Shown piece by piece: positions 1 through 9,267 of a stretch of DNA of 23,738 bases. Every line of letters begins with the position of its first letter. The stretch's first letter is position 1. Made by a program: the position numbers and the translations under genes. This stretch comes from Nemertoderma westbladi (taxonomy: Eukaryota; Xenacoelomorpha; Nemertodermatida; Nemertodermatidae). Under the pieces are notes generated by a model, which worked only from the letters and a program-made list of their open reading frames with translations, was not told where the DNA came from and made no database searches. Location: contig JAUCBJ010006291.1 of the NCBI GenBank assembly GCA_032718475.1, positions 1 to 23,738 of the forward strand, read 5' to 3'.

Positions 1-528
1 GATCGCCTCAATGGTTGGAAAGCCCACTTTGAAAAGCTCCTCAATAATGACAGGGTATTGCCTGATAACTTTATAGAAGTAAAAGTGTCTGTAATCCCAG
101 ATATTCCCATTGGCGATATCTCCTTTGCAGAAGTGAAGGCTGCTGCAAAGAGCATTAAGATCAATCGTACCAGTGGAGTAGATGGTGTTCCCCCTGAGGT
201 CTTTAAAATACCTGAGTGTTTAAAGCTCATCTATCCCATCATAGTAGACATGTACCGAACAACAAGAGTCCCACAAGAAATGAAAACAAATAAGTTGGTG
301 CCAGTTCCCAAGAAGGGCAACCTAACACTCTATGGTTCTTTTCGGGGAATCTTATTGATCTCGATTGCTGCAAAGCTATACAATAGAATTCCATTAAATC
401 GCATCAGGGATCCCATTGAGATACTGCTCCGTGGAAATCAGAATGGGTTCCGTATAGGTCGTGGGACCATGGAGCCCATTTTGGTACTTAAAGGATATAT
501 AATTGAAGAATTATCAAAAACGTAAGAC
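1..528 (+). mobile_element. RTE/RTEX-like LINE, 5' part of host copy (N-terminal RT region)
   Basis: One frame is open from base 1 to the stop at 523-525 and continues beyond the left edge. It starts with a pre-RT linker (WKAHFEKLLNN, residues 6-16) and runs through RT fingers motifs: SGVDGVPPEVF, a degraded LVPVPKKGN...FRGILLIS block, and NGFRIGRGTMEPI. The frame stops just after EELSK, where the sequence switches to the opposite strand of the same LINE family. The rest of this copy resumes at 5424. The family is inferred from RT motifs plus the C-terminal YGxxCWALT and LDGTFTRMLRR blocks seen in the other copies; the clade name RTE/RTEX is tentative. The copy is interrupted and non-functional. 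Confidence 0.75.
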
Positions 529-799
529 TACTGCTAGGATCGGCATGCTGCAGTGCAGCTGCATTTTTAAGAATGCTGTGCCGGCTTGTCGACAAAATTG
601 CGCCGCCACAACTCCCTATCACCCATGATATTTGTTAGATCATCCGCATCTTCAAGGCCAGTGTCCTTTAAGATGCGTCTCAAGAAAGTCATGGGCTGTC
701 CACCATGCTTATTCACTCCATGAGGCTGCCAAAGTACAAGATTATGCACTGGCTGGTCCTCACGGCGAAAGCAATATCCTGCAAAGCGGAGGCGATTTT
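529..799 (-). pseudogene. RTEX-like LINE C-terminal end and 3' tail
   Basis: This is the last segment of the inverted LINE copy. Residues such as HNLVLWQPHGVNKHGGQPM, then LKDTGLEDADDL and FVDKPAQHS before the stop, align with the intact C-terminus at 19909-20401. The 3' untranslated end contains GCATGCCGATCCTAG-type sequence (read on the minus strand) before the tail. It is separated from its upstream part by the LINE at 800-2486. Confidence 0.75.
793..799. repeat. Target-site duplication, left copy (CGATTTT)
   Basis: A seven-base direct repeat matching 2487-2493 exactly. It flanks the LINE at 800-2486 at the element's 3' (tail) side. Confidence 0.8.
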
Positions 800-2486
800 A
801 TATATATATATTTTTAATTAACAAGCCAGGGAAGCGGCACTTAAACAACAACTGTGGAGTAAAAGGTTAAAATATAGACAAATAAATAATTATGTAAAAA
901 GTATTAAAAAGCACGAAAATTTAGAATTCCTTGGTTACGTTACAACTGAGGATTGATCTTGGTTGCTAACTCAGTAAGACTGCGCGAATTTCCTGGACAA
1001 TCCAGCAAGTGTAGAAGAGGAGCCGCTCCACCGCACAACTTGCAACGGCAATCTGGGGAAATATCGTGGAAAACATTAGATTGGCAGACCAGATGGTGAA
1101 AGCCGTGAATCGAGAAGCGTGCGATTACGTGTCTGGATTCAGATCTTGGCTCGGTCCAGTTCCTGTTTATAAATCCAGGGGCAGTCCAGAAATCCGAGTT
1201 GATCTCTCTGTGTTTTTCTTCGATTGTGCCGATGTATTTTTTGAATTCATCGGTCGCAGGAAAATTGCTATTCGACTGTAGTTCTTTGGCCAAATGGGTT
1301 TCCTGGCACAGAGCGAAGACCAACCGATTTTTCGAGCTCGTTTTAAAACTCGTTTTAAGAATGCTGCCTTAATTCTGTCAATCATTGTAAAATTTGCCAC
1401 TGTTAATTGGGGCCAAATAGCGAGTAAACTGTATGAAATAATAGGTAGAATTTTAATGTTAAAAAGCTTTATGGCTGTCGAAAGAGATAACAATCGTGGG
1501 TTCTTTATGGAATGAGTTACTGCTAGAGATTTAGTGAATACCTTAAGGATGTGGTGGGAAAATGAAAGAGTAGGTTGAAAAACAACGCCTAGGTAGGTGT
1601 AAGAGTTTGTGATTTTGATGGGGTTGCCGTTGTAATTGAATGAATCTAATTTACTAAGCCGACCTCCGCGGCGAAATTTCATTATTTCGGTCTTCCGGAG
1701 GTTCACCTGAAGTCCATTATTAGATGACCATTCCGCAATGGCGTCTAGAGCCGCCTGCAGCCCCTCTCTGGTGTCACTAATGACAAGAAGATCGTCCGCA
1801 AACAGGAATATTATTACTGCCGAGGCCGCTTGTTTGATTACATTAATAAGGTCCCAGATGTAGAGTATAAAGAGGAAGGGACTAAGCGGATCACCTTGGG
1901 CAAGGCCCCTTATCTGGTATATTAACTTCGATTTCCTGAGCCCATCAAAGACTTGTATATAGTTGGTTGTTAGAATAGCTTTGATCAAGTTGAGTAGACA
2001 TCCAGTTACTTTGAAGGTATGTTCGAGTTTGAACAGTAAGCGAGCCCTCGGGATGCTATCGAAGGCCTTCTTGAAATCCACGAAAGCCACAAAGGTTGGT
2101 TTTTTTTGGGTAAGCCAGATTCCCTTGAATGTGAGCGATAAACTGGGTCAACGGTTGCATGGTCGAACGCCCTGGCATAAAGCCGAACTGATGTTTCGGA
2201 ATCTTATCCTGCAGGAATTCTCGAAGTCTTCGTTGTACCAGAGAGGTGAGGAGTTTGTATGGATTGGAAAGTAAAGCAATACCTCGAAATGAGTTTGGAT
2301 CAAATAAGGAGCCAATTCCTTTGTACAACACTTTCATAATTCCGGTTTTCCATGAAGAAACTAGGTTTCCTGTGAACCAACAAAGGTTAAATAATAAAAC
2401 CCATAAGTGTAATGTAGCCGAAATGGATCCCTTGAGTGCCTCGTAAGTTACGTTATCCGGACCACCGGATATTCCAAATCACAAAT
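800..2486 (-). mobile_element. Second non-LTR retrotransposon (RT plus Cys/His C-terminus), 5'-truncated
   Basis: Read on the minus strand, it opens near 2460 with a pre-RT segment. RT follows: FRGIALLSNPYK, QFGFMPGRSTMQPL, then after a frameshift near 2070 FVDFKKAFDSIPRA, RGLAQGDPLSPFLF and the catalytic FLFADDLLVIS (about 1800). Another frameshift lies near 1250-1320. The C-terminus has CRCKLCG...HLLDC, a Cys/His cluster seen in several LINE ORF2 proteins, and stops at 940-942. The 3' end is an A/TA-rich tail (800-819). It inserted into the RTEX-like copy: CGATTTT occurs at 793-799 and 2487-2493, and removing the element plus one copy restores the LINE as seen at 20160-20190. Clade unassigned; not the same family as the surrounding LINE. 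Confidence 0.8.
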
Positions 2487-2493
2487 CGATTTT
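2487..2493. repeat. Target-site duplication, right copy (CGATTTT)
   Basis: Partner of 793-799. The uninterrupted target (GAACAAAATCGCCTCCGC on the LINE sense strand) is present in the copy near 20165-20183. Confidence 0.8.
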
Positions 2494-2904
2494 GTTCTAG
2501 TGTCAAGCTTGGGGGAACCAATGAGACACCTCCAATGTTATATAGTGTCTGGTTGGAGATGTGTGCATTGTACTTAACACAATGAACCCGGCGTAGCATT
2601 CTTGTGAATGTGCCATCCAGAGATTTGGTGTCCTCAGCAGTTAGAGCCCAGCATGGAGTCCCATAGAGGAGTACTGGAACTACTGCTGCTCTAAATAATC
2701 GGACCTTAAGTTTCCGATTAATTCTCGGTGACTTACAAATCCTGGAAAGCCTATTCAAGGCTGCCCATGCCTTTCCCTTACGTATTCGAAGGTCCTCATC
2801 TGATTTCCGGATCCATGATCCCAGGTAACAGAAGTCGTCCACATGCTCAAGTATACCATCCTTTGAGCTTATGTTAAGCCGGTCAGATACTTGCTGAGGA
2901 CTTT
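2494..2904 (-). pseudogene. RTEX-like LINE, middle segment of inverted copy
   Basis: The open stretch carries DDFCYLGSWIRKS, RLFRAAVVPVLLYGTPCWAL and LDGTFTRMLRRVHCVKYN, the conserved post-RT region of this family. It reads on into LTLEQNR, where the nested LINE interrupts it. Upstream (higher coordinates) it ends at the solo-LTR-like element at 2905. The same region is present in plus orientation at 5933-6350 and 19909-20170. Confidence 0.75.
2900..2904. repeat. Target-site duplication, left copy (ACTTT)
   Basis: Five-base direct repeat immediately outside the TG terminus; partner at 4904-4908. Confidence 0.75.
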
Positions 2905-3053
2905 TGTTAAACAGGGGCGATCAGGAGCGCGTTATTAGTGCCGCACTGCTGCTAAACACAAAACTGCTACTCACCGCTGGATGGCGCTAACCTGGCCGTC
3001 CACTAATATATTTTACTAATTTTACTACGGCTCCTGCAAATCGCTTGTTCCTT

Positions 3054-3077
3054 TCTCTGTTGATCGCTCAACAGAGA
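3054..3077. repeat. Short perfect hairpin inside the solo LTR
   Basis: TCTCTGTTGA at 3054-3063 and its reverse complement TCAACAGAGA at 3068-3077 are separated by TCGC. It is a 10-bp stem with a 4-nt loop. Its role is unknown; it may be part of the LTR's RNA structure. Confidence 0.7.
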
Positions 3078-4795
3078 GCTAACTGTTCGAATCTATGAGC
3101 CACGCGGGAATAACCAAAACAATAAACCCGAATCGGCTCCCTAAGCTACTTAAAACGAGTGCGGGTGACCTAGCACTCGGAGTTCACTTATCGCAAAATA
3201 CTGGAATTCACTGGCAGAACACATTGAATGTGAGAATGTTTTAATGTTAAGGGGGATAGATCTGTTACTTTCCTAGGTGCTGAAACTTGGCCTTTGGCTG
3301 GTTTTAGACCAGCAAACTTACTACTGCTGTACTGTATACTGGACACTGCTGTCAGTCCGTTGCCCCGCTATTTTCAAATAACCGCCTAGCGTGAATAGTC
3401 TACAGTATTCTAAAACAATTACTTAAACTACTCTCCGCTATGCTGCGTACAAATTCTTATTTTATTTTATCGCTAAATTAATTACAGTCATAAATACAAA
3501 TTCGCGTACTAATTACTAGATATTCCAGAATACGTACTTCTAATTTATTACGTACTGGGGCTTATACTAGCAACAGTCTAAATGCGGTATTAATTTGACC
3601 TAATTAGCAATTAATAAGCATAAACTAAGAAATGGAAATCAATCAAAGGGAAAGGCGCCTATCTAAGCATTCACATTTAAGAATCAGGCACTCTTTAGCA
3701 ACACAACACAAATAGCGTAGCACTAAGTTAGTAGTACGGCAGTACGGCAGATAGCGCTAACTACACCAATCAGCTAGTGCACTAAATACCCGTACATTAG
3801 TACATCAGTATACCAGTATTAGTCATCCAATCAATCAGTCAGTCAGTCAGTCAGTGTAAGAACCACAGGTCACCCAAAGCCACACATGGGACTCCTAACT
3901 AAACCCAAATTCTGCCCCCCTAAAACTACAAAGTAGAGACGGAAATCTGGATCGTCAGCCCCCTAATACTGTAACAGCGGCTGGTCCCCGGTCCTCAACT
4001 GACTAGCTCCGACCGCAACGGTGGCCCCCGCCAGCGTCGCCCCGCTTTGGATCCTCTGCACTCCCTTCCGTCGCTTCCCCCCAGTGCGCCCGCCTACCGG
4101 TACCTTAGCCCTCCATTAGAATGAATAGCTACCGTAGCGGCGCATGCAATCACAAACAGTCTGACAGTCTAAAGAAATCCCGTGGGATTATCACATCTTA
4201 AATCACATAGGAATTAATAATCAAAAGTAGAAATCATAATTCAAAGTTGTAATTTGCAGTAATTGATTGAGAAATACAGAAAGATAGGCGAAAGATTAAC
4301 AATTAACAGAAACCAGAAACAAACTACAATACTGCCACTGGTACTGCTGTAACAACTGAGATATTAAGATGCACATACCGGAAATACAGCCAATTTATAG
4401 GTGATGCAACAGGGATGACGCAATATTCCTCTCATTGGTTCCCCAATCCGCCCCACCATCAGACCAACCTGGAACAGCTGGGCCAATAAGGAAGCCGGAT
4501 TGTGAACCTCAGGGCTTCCAAATCGCAAATTATTACCATATATGGTAATGGATCATGTCCCTGGCTGCTGAATGGTTAGGATTGCGTCCCTGGATGCTGG
4601 CCCTATCGAGGCTAATAACAGCAAGCTTATATCCAGGGTCCAACAGGAAACTTGCTACCCTGGAACTATTTACTTATATCTTATTACAAAATTACGTACG
4701 TAGGGCTACATACTATACAAAATGGATGAATTCAAAATATATGGGCGTTTTAATTTCCTTATCTAAATGTCATTGCGCGTTATTATGTCTTATCT

Positions 4796-4875
4796 AAATA
4801 ATTATACTGTATAACGGCTAATATAATTATACTATATAACGCGCTAATATAATTATACTGCATAACACGGACTAA
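4796..4875. repeat. Three short AT-rich tandem repeats near the end of the LTR-like element
   Basis: ATAATTATACTGTATAAC is followed by two diverged copies (ATAATTATACTATATAAC and ATAATTATACTGCATAAC), each followed by a CTAAT-like end. The spacing is about 30 bp. Confidence 0.6.
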
Positions 4876-4903
4876 TGTAAGTACAGCGCCATATACCGTA
4901 ACA

Positions 4904-4908
4904 ACTTT
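4904..4908. repeat. Target-site duplication, right copy (ACTTT)
   Basis: Five-base direct repeat immediately outside the CA terminus; partner at 2900-2904. Confidence 0.75.
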
Positions 4909-5423
4909 CAAAGTTAACTGTCAAAATTTTGGTCTTTCTGGAGTTAATAAAAAGACCAACACAAGAAGCAGCCTATTTTAATGAGATGAGGAGCCGTTGG
5001 GCTCCCTCTAGTGATTCTGAGAGTACTCCTAAGTCATCAGCAAAGTCTAGATCAGTTAGGTACTTGGCAGGATTTCCTCGACCTCTGGAGCCAGTAGGTG
5101 GAGTTATCATCACCCCATAATCATTATGATGATCTAAGGACATGCGTAGAACATAGTTAAACCACAATTATGAACAAGAATGGTGCGAGTGTGTCTCCCT
5201 GGAGGACGCCCCATAACACTTCAAATGGTTCTGTGTCACCGTCAACAGTAGACACAAATGTTGTCGAACCATCGTATACTGATCTGATTGCTGCAATAAT
5301 TTCACCAGGAATCCCATATAATGAAGTATGCTGAACATACGTGAGCGAGAGACTGAATCAAAGGCCTTGAAGAAGTCAACAAAGATAAAAGCCAGATGCC
5401 TGTCTTTCTTTTTTGATAACTCT
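4909..5423 (-). pseudogene. RTEX-like RT fragment, left arm of the palindrome
   Basis: Read on the minus strand it encodes EELSKKKDRHLAFIFVDFF, KAFDSVSRSRMFSILHYMG and, after a frameshift near 5165, YVLRMSLDHHN and the catalytic LDFADDLGVLSES. It is a near-perfect reverse complement of 5433-5930; only about 10 bases separate the arms. It is the 5'-truncated start of the inverted LINE copy. Confidence 0.8.
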
Positions 5424-6628
5424 TCAAAAAGTAAGACAGGCATCTGGATGTTATCTTTGTTGACTTCTTCAAGGCCTTTGATTCAGTCTCTCGCTCATGT
5501 ATGTTCAGCATACTTTCATTATATGGGATTTCTGATGAAATTATTGCAGCAATCAGATCAGTATACGATGGTTCGACAACATTTGTGTCTACTGTTGACG
5601 GTGACACAGAACCATTTGAAGTGTTATGGGGCGTCCTCCAGGGAGACACACTTGCACCATTCTTGTTCATAATTGTGGTTGACTATGTTCTACGCATGTC
5701 CTTAGATCATCATAATGATGATGGGGTGATGATAACTCCACCTACTGGCTCCAAAAGTCGAGGAAATCCTGCCAACTACATAACTGATCTAGACTTTGTT
5801 GATGACTTAGGAGTATTCTCAGAATCACTAGAGGGAGCCCAACGGCTCCTCAGATCATTAGAACAGGCTGCTTCTAGTGTTGGTCTTTTTATTAACTCCA
5901 GTAAGACCAGAATTATGACAGTTAACTTTTAAAGTCCTCAGCAAGTCTCTGATCGGATGAGTATGAGCTCAAAGGATGGTATGCTTGAGCATGTGGACGA
6001 CTTCTGTTACCTGGGATCATGGATCCGGAAGTCAGGTGAGGCCATTCGAATACGTAAGGGAAAGGCAATGGCAGCCTTGAATAGGCTTTCCAGGATTTGG
6101 AAGTTACAGAGATTTAATCGGAAACTTAAGGTCCGATTATTTAGAGCAGCAGTAGTTCCAGTACTCCTCTATGGGAGTTCATGCTGGGCTCTAACTGCTG
6201 AGGACACCAAATCTCTGGATGGCACATTCACAAGAATGCTACGCCGGGCTCATTGTGTCAAGTACAATGCACACATCTCCAACCAGACACTATATAACAA
6301 TGGAGGTGTCTCATTGGTTCCCCCAAGCTTGACACTAGAACAAAGCCACCCCCGCTTTGCAGGACATTGCCGTGGATTTCGCCGTGAGGGCATAATATTG
6401 CGCTTTGAGATGGAGAGAATAATTATCATGGAGAGAATAAGCTTGGCTTTCTTGACTTTCTTGAGATGCATCTTAAAGACACTGGCCTAGAAGATGCGAA
6501 TGATCTACCAAATGTCATGGGTGTTAGGGAGTTGTGGCGATGCAATTTTGTGGATAAGTCGACACAGCATTCTTAATATGTAATATATGTATAATGCAAC
6601 TACAACGCAGCATGTCGATCGTAGTATG
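5424..6628 (+). mobile_element. RTEX-like LINE, 3' part of host copy, right arm of the palindrome
   Basis: RT coding resumes at 5435: FVDFFKAFDSVSRS, then GVLQGDTLAPFLF and the catalytic block as LDFVDDLGVFSES. The usual Ala before Asp-Asp is Val here. The frame holds a stop at 5930-5932 where the inverted copy has CAA, so one C-to-T change made a nonsense codon, and it continues in the same frame into DDFCYLGSWIRKS, VLLYGSSCWALTAED and LDGTFTRMLRRAHC. Near 6350-6440 it is scrambled by small insertions, including a GGAGAGAATAA duplication. Remnants of the C-terminus and 3' end run to about 6628 (GCAGCATGTCGATCGTAGTA). Non-functional. Confidence 0.75.
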
Positions 6629-7010
6629 GATGTTTAATATTTGTAATCATTTATAATAGATTAACCTTAGTATAACCTTAGTAATTAACCTTAGTAACTA
6701 ACCTTAGTTTCCTTTTCCGAGTTACCTAGTAACATAAATGTAGCTATGAATACGTGGTGGACTACTATTGGCGGGCTGTTGTACGCCTTTATTTCCGCTA
6801 TTGTCTGTTGGTTTAGTTTTAGAACTGAATTCCAAAGTTTCTCTAATTTTTTTAGTCTTTCCAGCAATCTGAAACACAAAATAATAATAATTTCGCAAAA
6901 ATTAATAAAAAGAGAAACAAATTCACTACAGATAATATACCATTCAGAAAAAAAAAATTTTGGAAAGGCGGCGTGAACGATATCTCCTTATATATGTATG
7001 GAAGATATTA
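6629..7010. other. AT-rich spacer between two LINEs, with a small TAACCTTAGT repeat
   Basis: No gene is supported. At 6661-6709 the word TAACCTTAGT (or a close variant) occurs four times with 10-14 bp spacing. A 76-codon frame at 6746-6976 has a hydrophobic stretch but no homology I recognise and sits in AT-rich DNA, so I do not call it. Confidence 0.5.
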
Positions 7011-8112
7011 GAAAATATTGTTACCAATTTGACAAATCGGCATTCCGCGATTACCCCCAGTTTCAGTGACCGCAGTTACCGTTAATTTATCACGTAGGTA
7101 ATCTGGTGCGATTCCGTGTAAACATTTATACGTCAGCATGGCGATTTTGAACTCTATCCTACGTTTTACCGGCAGCCAGTGCAATCGCTTCAATACTGGA
7201 GTGATGTGGTCCCGTTTCTTAATGCCTTCTAGCAGTCGCGCCGCAGAATTTTGAACATATTGTAATTTGTTGATCAAGTTTACCGGTAGTCCATAGTATA
7301 GGGAAATGTTATTATCAATCTTGTTTGTTACAAATGAATGAATTAATATTTCTAGATCAACCCGGGATAAATAGCGTTTGGAGTTGGTAGAATGCATCTC
7401 GGACTGTGGTGGATATTTGTTTGGAAAACGTAAGATTCGAATCCATAATAAACCCTATCTTACGCGCTGTATTACTGCAGCATATTAAGTCATAGGGGCG
7501 CAAGCTGATAACCAAATCGCGATTGTAAAGGAGGATCTCTTTCTTATCGGCATTCATCTTTAGTAGGCGGTTTTTCATCCAATCCTGTACGTCTTGCACA
7601 CAGTGTTCAGTCACATCAACAGCTGTGGATGAACTCAGGGGTTTAAATGCTATATATAGCTGCGTGTCGTCCGCCTACAAGTGGTATGAAAGACCGTGTT
7701 TACACATCACGTTGGAAAGGGAACGGGTGTATATTGCAAACAACAGCGGGCCAAGTACCGAACCATGTGTAGATCCATACTGTAGACCATACTGTAGACC
7801 ATACTGTAGATCCATTGGTTTAGAATAGGTTGTATTGATGCGAACCTGTTGTGTTCTGTTAGATAAATATGATTTAAACCAACCCAAAGCTGTTCCTTCG
7901 ACCCCTATATCATGTTCTAGAATTTCTAGTAGCTTACAATGATCAACGGTGTCAAAGGCTGCACTTAGATCTAATAAAACGAGAATGACAGCCGATCCCA
8001 TATCAATGTCACGGAGTATGTCATCGTTGACCTTGAGTAATGCCGTTTCAGTACCGTGAAAGGGTCTATAAGCACTCTGTAGCGGTTCAAATAACTTGTG
8101 TTCTATAGCTTC
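7011..8112 (-). mobile_element. CR1/L2-type LINE, inverted 5' segment (RT domain)
   Basis: The minus strand encodes a CR1/L2-like RT in family order: LFEPLQSAYRPFHGTETAL, VLLDLSAAFDTVDH, WFKSYLSNRTQQV, GSVLGPLLFAIY and ADDTQLY. Downstream are LSRVDLEILIHSFV, YYGLPVNLINKLQYVQNSAA and RLHWLPVKRRIEFKI. The codon for Tyr of the YADD motif is TAG, so the active-site residue is a stop. A frameshift lies near 7385-7400. A 12-bp unit (CCATACTGTAGA) is tandemly present three times at about 7775-7810, giving a repeated LQYG before the GSVLGP motif. The segment ends at GNNIF (about 7011), exactly where the plus-strand piece at 8110 carries on with CVMGPRLYNNLP. Confidence 0.85.
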
Positions 8113-8330
8113 TGTGTAATGGGACCGAGATTATATAATAATCTTCCATGTGAACTTCGAGATACTTCAGTTTCCAACACAGATAGCTTTAAACGTAGAT
8201 TAGACCAATATCTCATAAATATCCCAGATCAACCGGGTTCCCATGGATACACAGCCGCAAGATGTTATAATTCTAACTCCCTCGTCGACATTATTCTAAG
8301 GCTTAATAAATAAATTCTAAACCACACATT
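8110..8330 (+). mobile_element. CR1/L2-type LINE, 3' segment (ORF2 C-terminus)
   Basis: The frame from about 8110 to the stop at 8311-8313 encodes MGPRLYNNLPCELRD, then SFKRRLDQYL. This is the conserved end of CR1/L2-type ORF2 proteins (the GPRLWNxLP...FKxxLKxYL pattern). It is in opposite orientation to the RT part immediately to its left, and the missing junction residues fit without overlap, so both belong to one insertion. The 3' untranslated part probably extends into the AT-rich DNA to the right; its end is not recognisable. Confidence 0.75.
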
Positions 8331-8640
8331 TAACATGAAATTAATTGAATATTGCTAACCTTGAATATGTATTTTTATTTTTACTTTTTACTCCTAAATC
8401 ATATGTATATATATTTATAATTCCATTACCATTTTTAGTGCATATTACAGCAGTATATAATTAATATTATAATATATATTTTTTACTCTCACATCATATG
8501 AATGAATATTTATTTATTTTCTAATTCTTTAGTGCCTTTTATATTTAATTAAATAAAATTGTATCTATTGACAAAATAATGTACATTCTATTTAGTTTAC
8601 CATATTGCACAGTAAATCGTTTCATTTAATGTTATACGTT
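8314..8640. other. AT-rich stretch, LINE 3' UTR and/or flank
   Basis: No coding signal on either strand. It is very AT-rich, with several TATATATT runs. It lies just past the likely 3' end of the minus-strand gene and just past the stop of the CR1/L2-type LINE. Confidence 0.4.
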
Positions 8641-8650
8641 GATAAATTAT

Positions 8651-8656
8651 TTTATT
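8651..8656 (-). terminator. Candidate polyadenylation signal for the minus-strand gene
   Basis: The minus strand reads AATAAA here, about 125 nt downstream of the stop codon proposed at 8781-8783. AATAAA is frequent by chance in such AT-rich DNA, so this is only supportive. Confidence 0.3.
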
Positions 8657-8780
8657 GTTTTGTATTACCAATTTAATGAATTCCGTTTAGGTGTGCTCTA
8701 CGAGTTCTCCTTGGTATGTTAATTTTTAACCTTAAAACTATACAAGAATACAAAAATAGGACCTTTTTATGCTCAGCCCT

Positions 8781-8814
8781 TCAATTTATGCGCCGAATAT
8801 TTCTCAAAATAATT
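8781..8814 (-). CDS. Tentative terminal exon (H) of the KY-like gene
   Basis: The minus strand shows a strong acceptor, TTTTCGTTCTGTTTGCAG, with a branch-point-like TTTTAAC some 20 nt earlier in TTTTTAACTACTCAG-type sequence. The exon would begin at 8814. Exon G ends in phase 2 (AA), and the first base here (A) completes a Lys codon. The exon then encodes IILRNIRRIN before TGA at 8781-8783. It is very short, so phase agreement and acceptor quality are the only support. The true last exon could instead lie elsewhere or left of the window. Confidence 0.35.
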
Positions 8815-9152
8815 CTGCAAACAGAACGAAAATCGGCTGAGTAGTTAAAAAGTAGATAGAGAAAGTGTCCCAAAAAAGGCAACGCGAAGAGAAATGACAT
8901 TTCAAATCCCTCCTGATTACAACTGACCGAACGTTTCTGCACCAAAAGTGAACATTTTTAAATTTTTTTCAAAAATGATCTTCTTATATATATATATATT
9001 CCCTATAGGCCTAGGGTTTTTTTGTGCTGATTCATAAAATCGCAAATCTTTCGAAATTTATGGGTATATAATGGCTTTTTTAGTGTCAAATTTCAGTGAA
9101 CCCCCCTTACACACTCTCGTAAATACGGCCTGTCTGTCTCAGTGTCACTTAC
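8815..9152 (-). other. Intron G-H (338 bp)
   Basis: The donor is GTAAGT read from 9152 down on the minus strand; the proposed acceptor is CAG at 8815-8817. It contains a short (TA)n run near 8985-8999 and nothing else recognisable. Confidence 0.4.
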
Positions 9153-9267
9153 TTATTGGCCTGAAACATCTCAAACTTTAAGCGATCACCATATCCCTTC
9201 CGATTCACAGAATCCAACGATTTCTGTAGTTCGGCAACGTCTTTAAACTGCATCGCCCGTTCCAAAT
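9153..9267 (-). CDS. KY-like gene, exon G (helical tail)
   Basis: A 115-bp exon bounded by TTTCTATACAG (acceptor, exon starts 9267) and AA|GTAAGT (donor, exon ends 9153). It enters in phase 1: the G left over from exon F plus AT makes Asp. It encodes DLERAMQFKDVAELQKSLD, then SVNRKGYGDRLKFEMFQANK. The pattern (L..A.....D...L...L......G....L) is a repeated short helix as in coiled-coil or helical-hairpin segments. The consensus splice sites and the perfect phase match with exon F are the main evidence. No enzymatic motif is visible. Confidence 0.7.

Larger units (their letters stand above)
2905..4903. mobile_element. Putative solo LTR, 1,999 bp, nested in the LINE
   Basis: The element starts TGTTAAACAGG and ends ACCGTAACA, giving the TG...CA (TGTTA/TAACA) termini typical of LTRs, often Ty3/Gypsy. 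It is bounded by a 5-bp target duplication, ACTTT, at 2900-2904 and 4904-4908. Removing it and one ACTTT joins LINE segments that are contiguous in the copy at about 5920-5945. I see no RT, protease or integrase frame and no second LTR, so a solo LTR from recombination is the simplest reading; a non-autonomous TRIM/LARD-type element is possible. It holds no supported gene. Internal landmarks are a 10-bp-stem hairpin at 3054-3077, an (AGTC)n run near 3836-3855, and three related AT-rich repeats at about 4796-4875. Confidence 0.75.
529..5423 (-). mobile_element. RTE/RTEX-like LINE, inverted copy carrying two nested insertions
   Basis: Read on the minus strand, this copy runs 5423-4909, then 2904-2494, then 799-529. 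Without the two insertions it is about 1.2 kb, from the RT block EELSKKKDRHL through FVDFFKAFDSV and the FADD catalytic motif (about 5040) to the C-terminus and a short degenerate TAG-type tail (about 529-536). Its 3' end matches the 3' end of the copy at 19909-20459. It is flanked by near-identical host sequence, TCAAAAACGTAAGAC at 514-528 and TCAAAAAGTAAGAC at 5424-5437, which fits a target-site duplication of about 14 bp. A one-base insertion near 5165 shifts the RT frame. The copy is 5'-truncated and dead. Confidence 0.7.

Noticed and set aside
58-799. Twin-priming explanation for the strand switch at about 528
   Set aside because: The inverted part would lie on the 3' side of the tail rather than at the 5' side, and the plus-strand copy resumes at 5433, so insertion of a second copy explains it better.
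4555-4797. 80-residue frame in the LTR-like element
   Set aside because: No gag or pol similarity; chance frame inside a non-coding LTR.
2905-4903. DNA transposon with terminal inverted repeats
   Set aside because: Only the outermost TGTTA/TAACA bases pair; no longer terminal inverted repeat, and the 5-bp duplication with TG...CA fits an LTR better.
6746-6976. 76-residue membrane-like protein
   Set aside because: AT-rich spacer, no family resemblance, no splice or start support.
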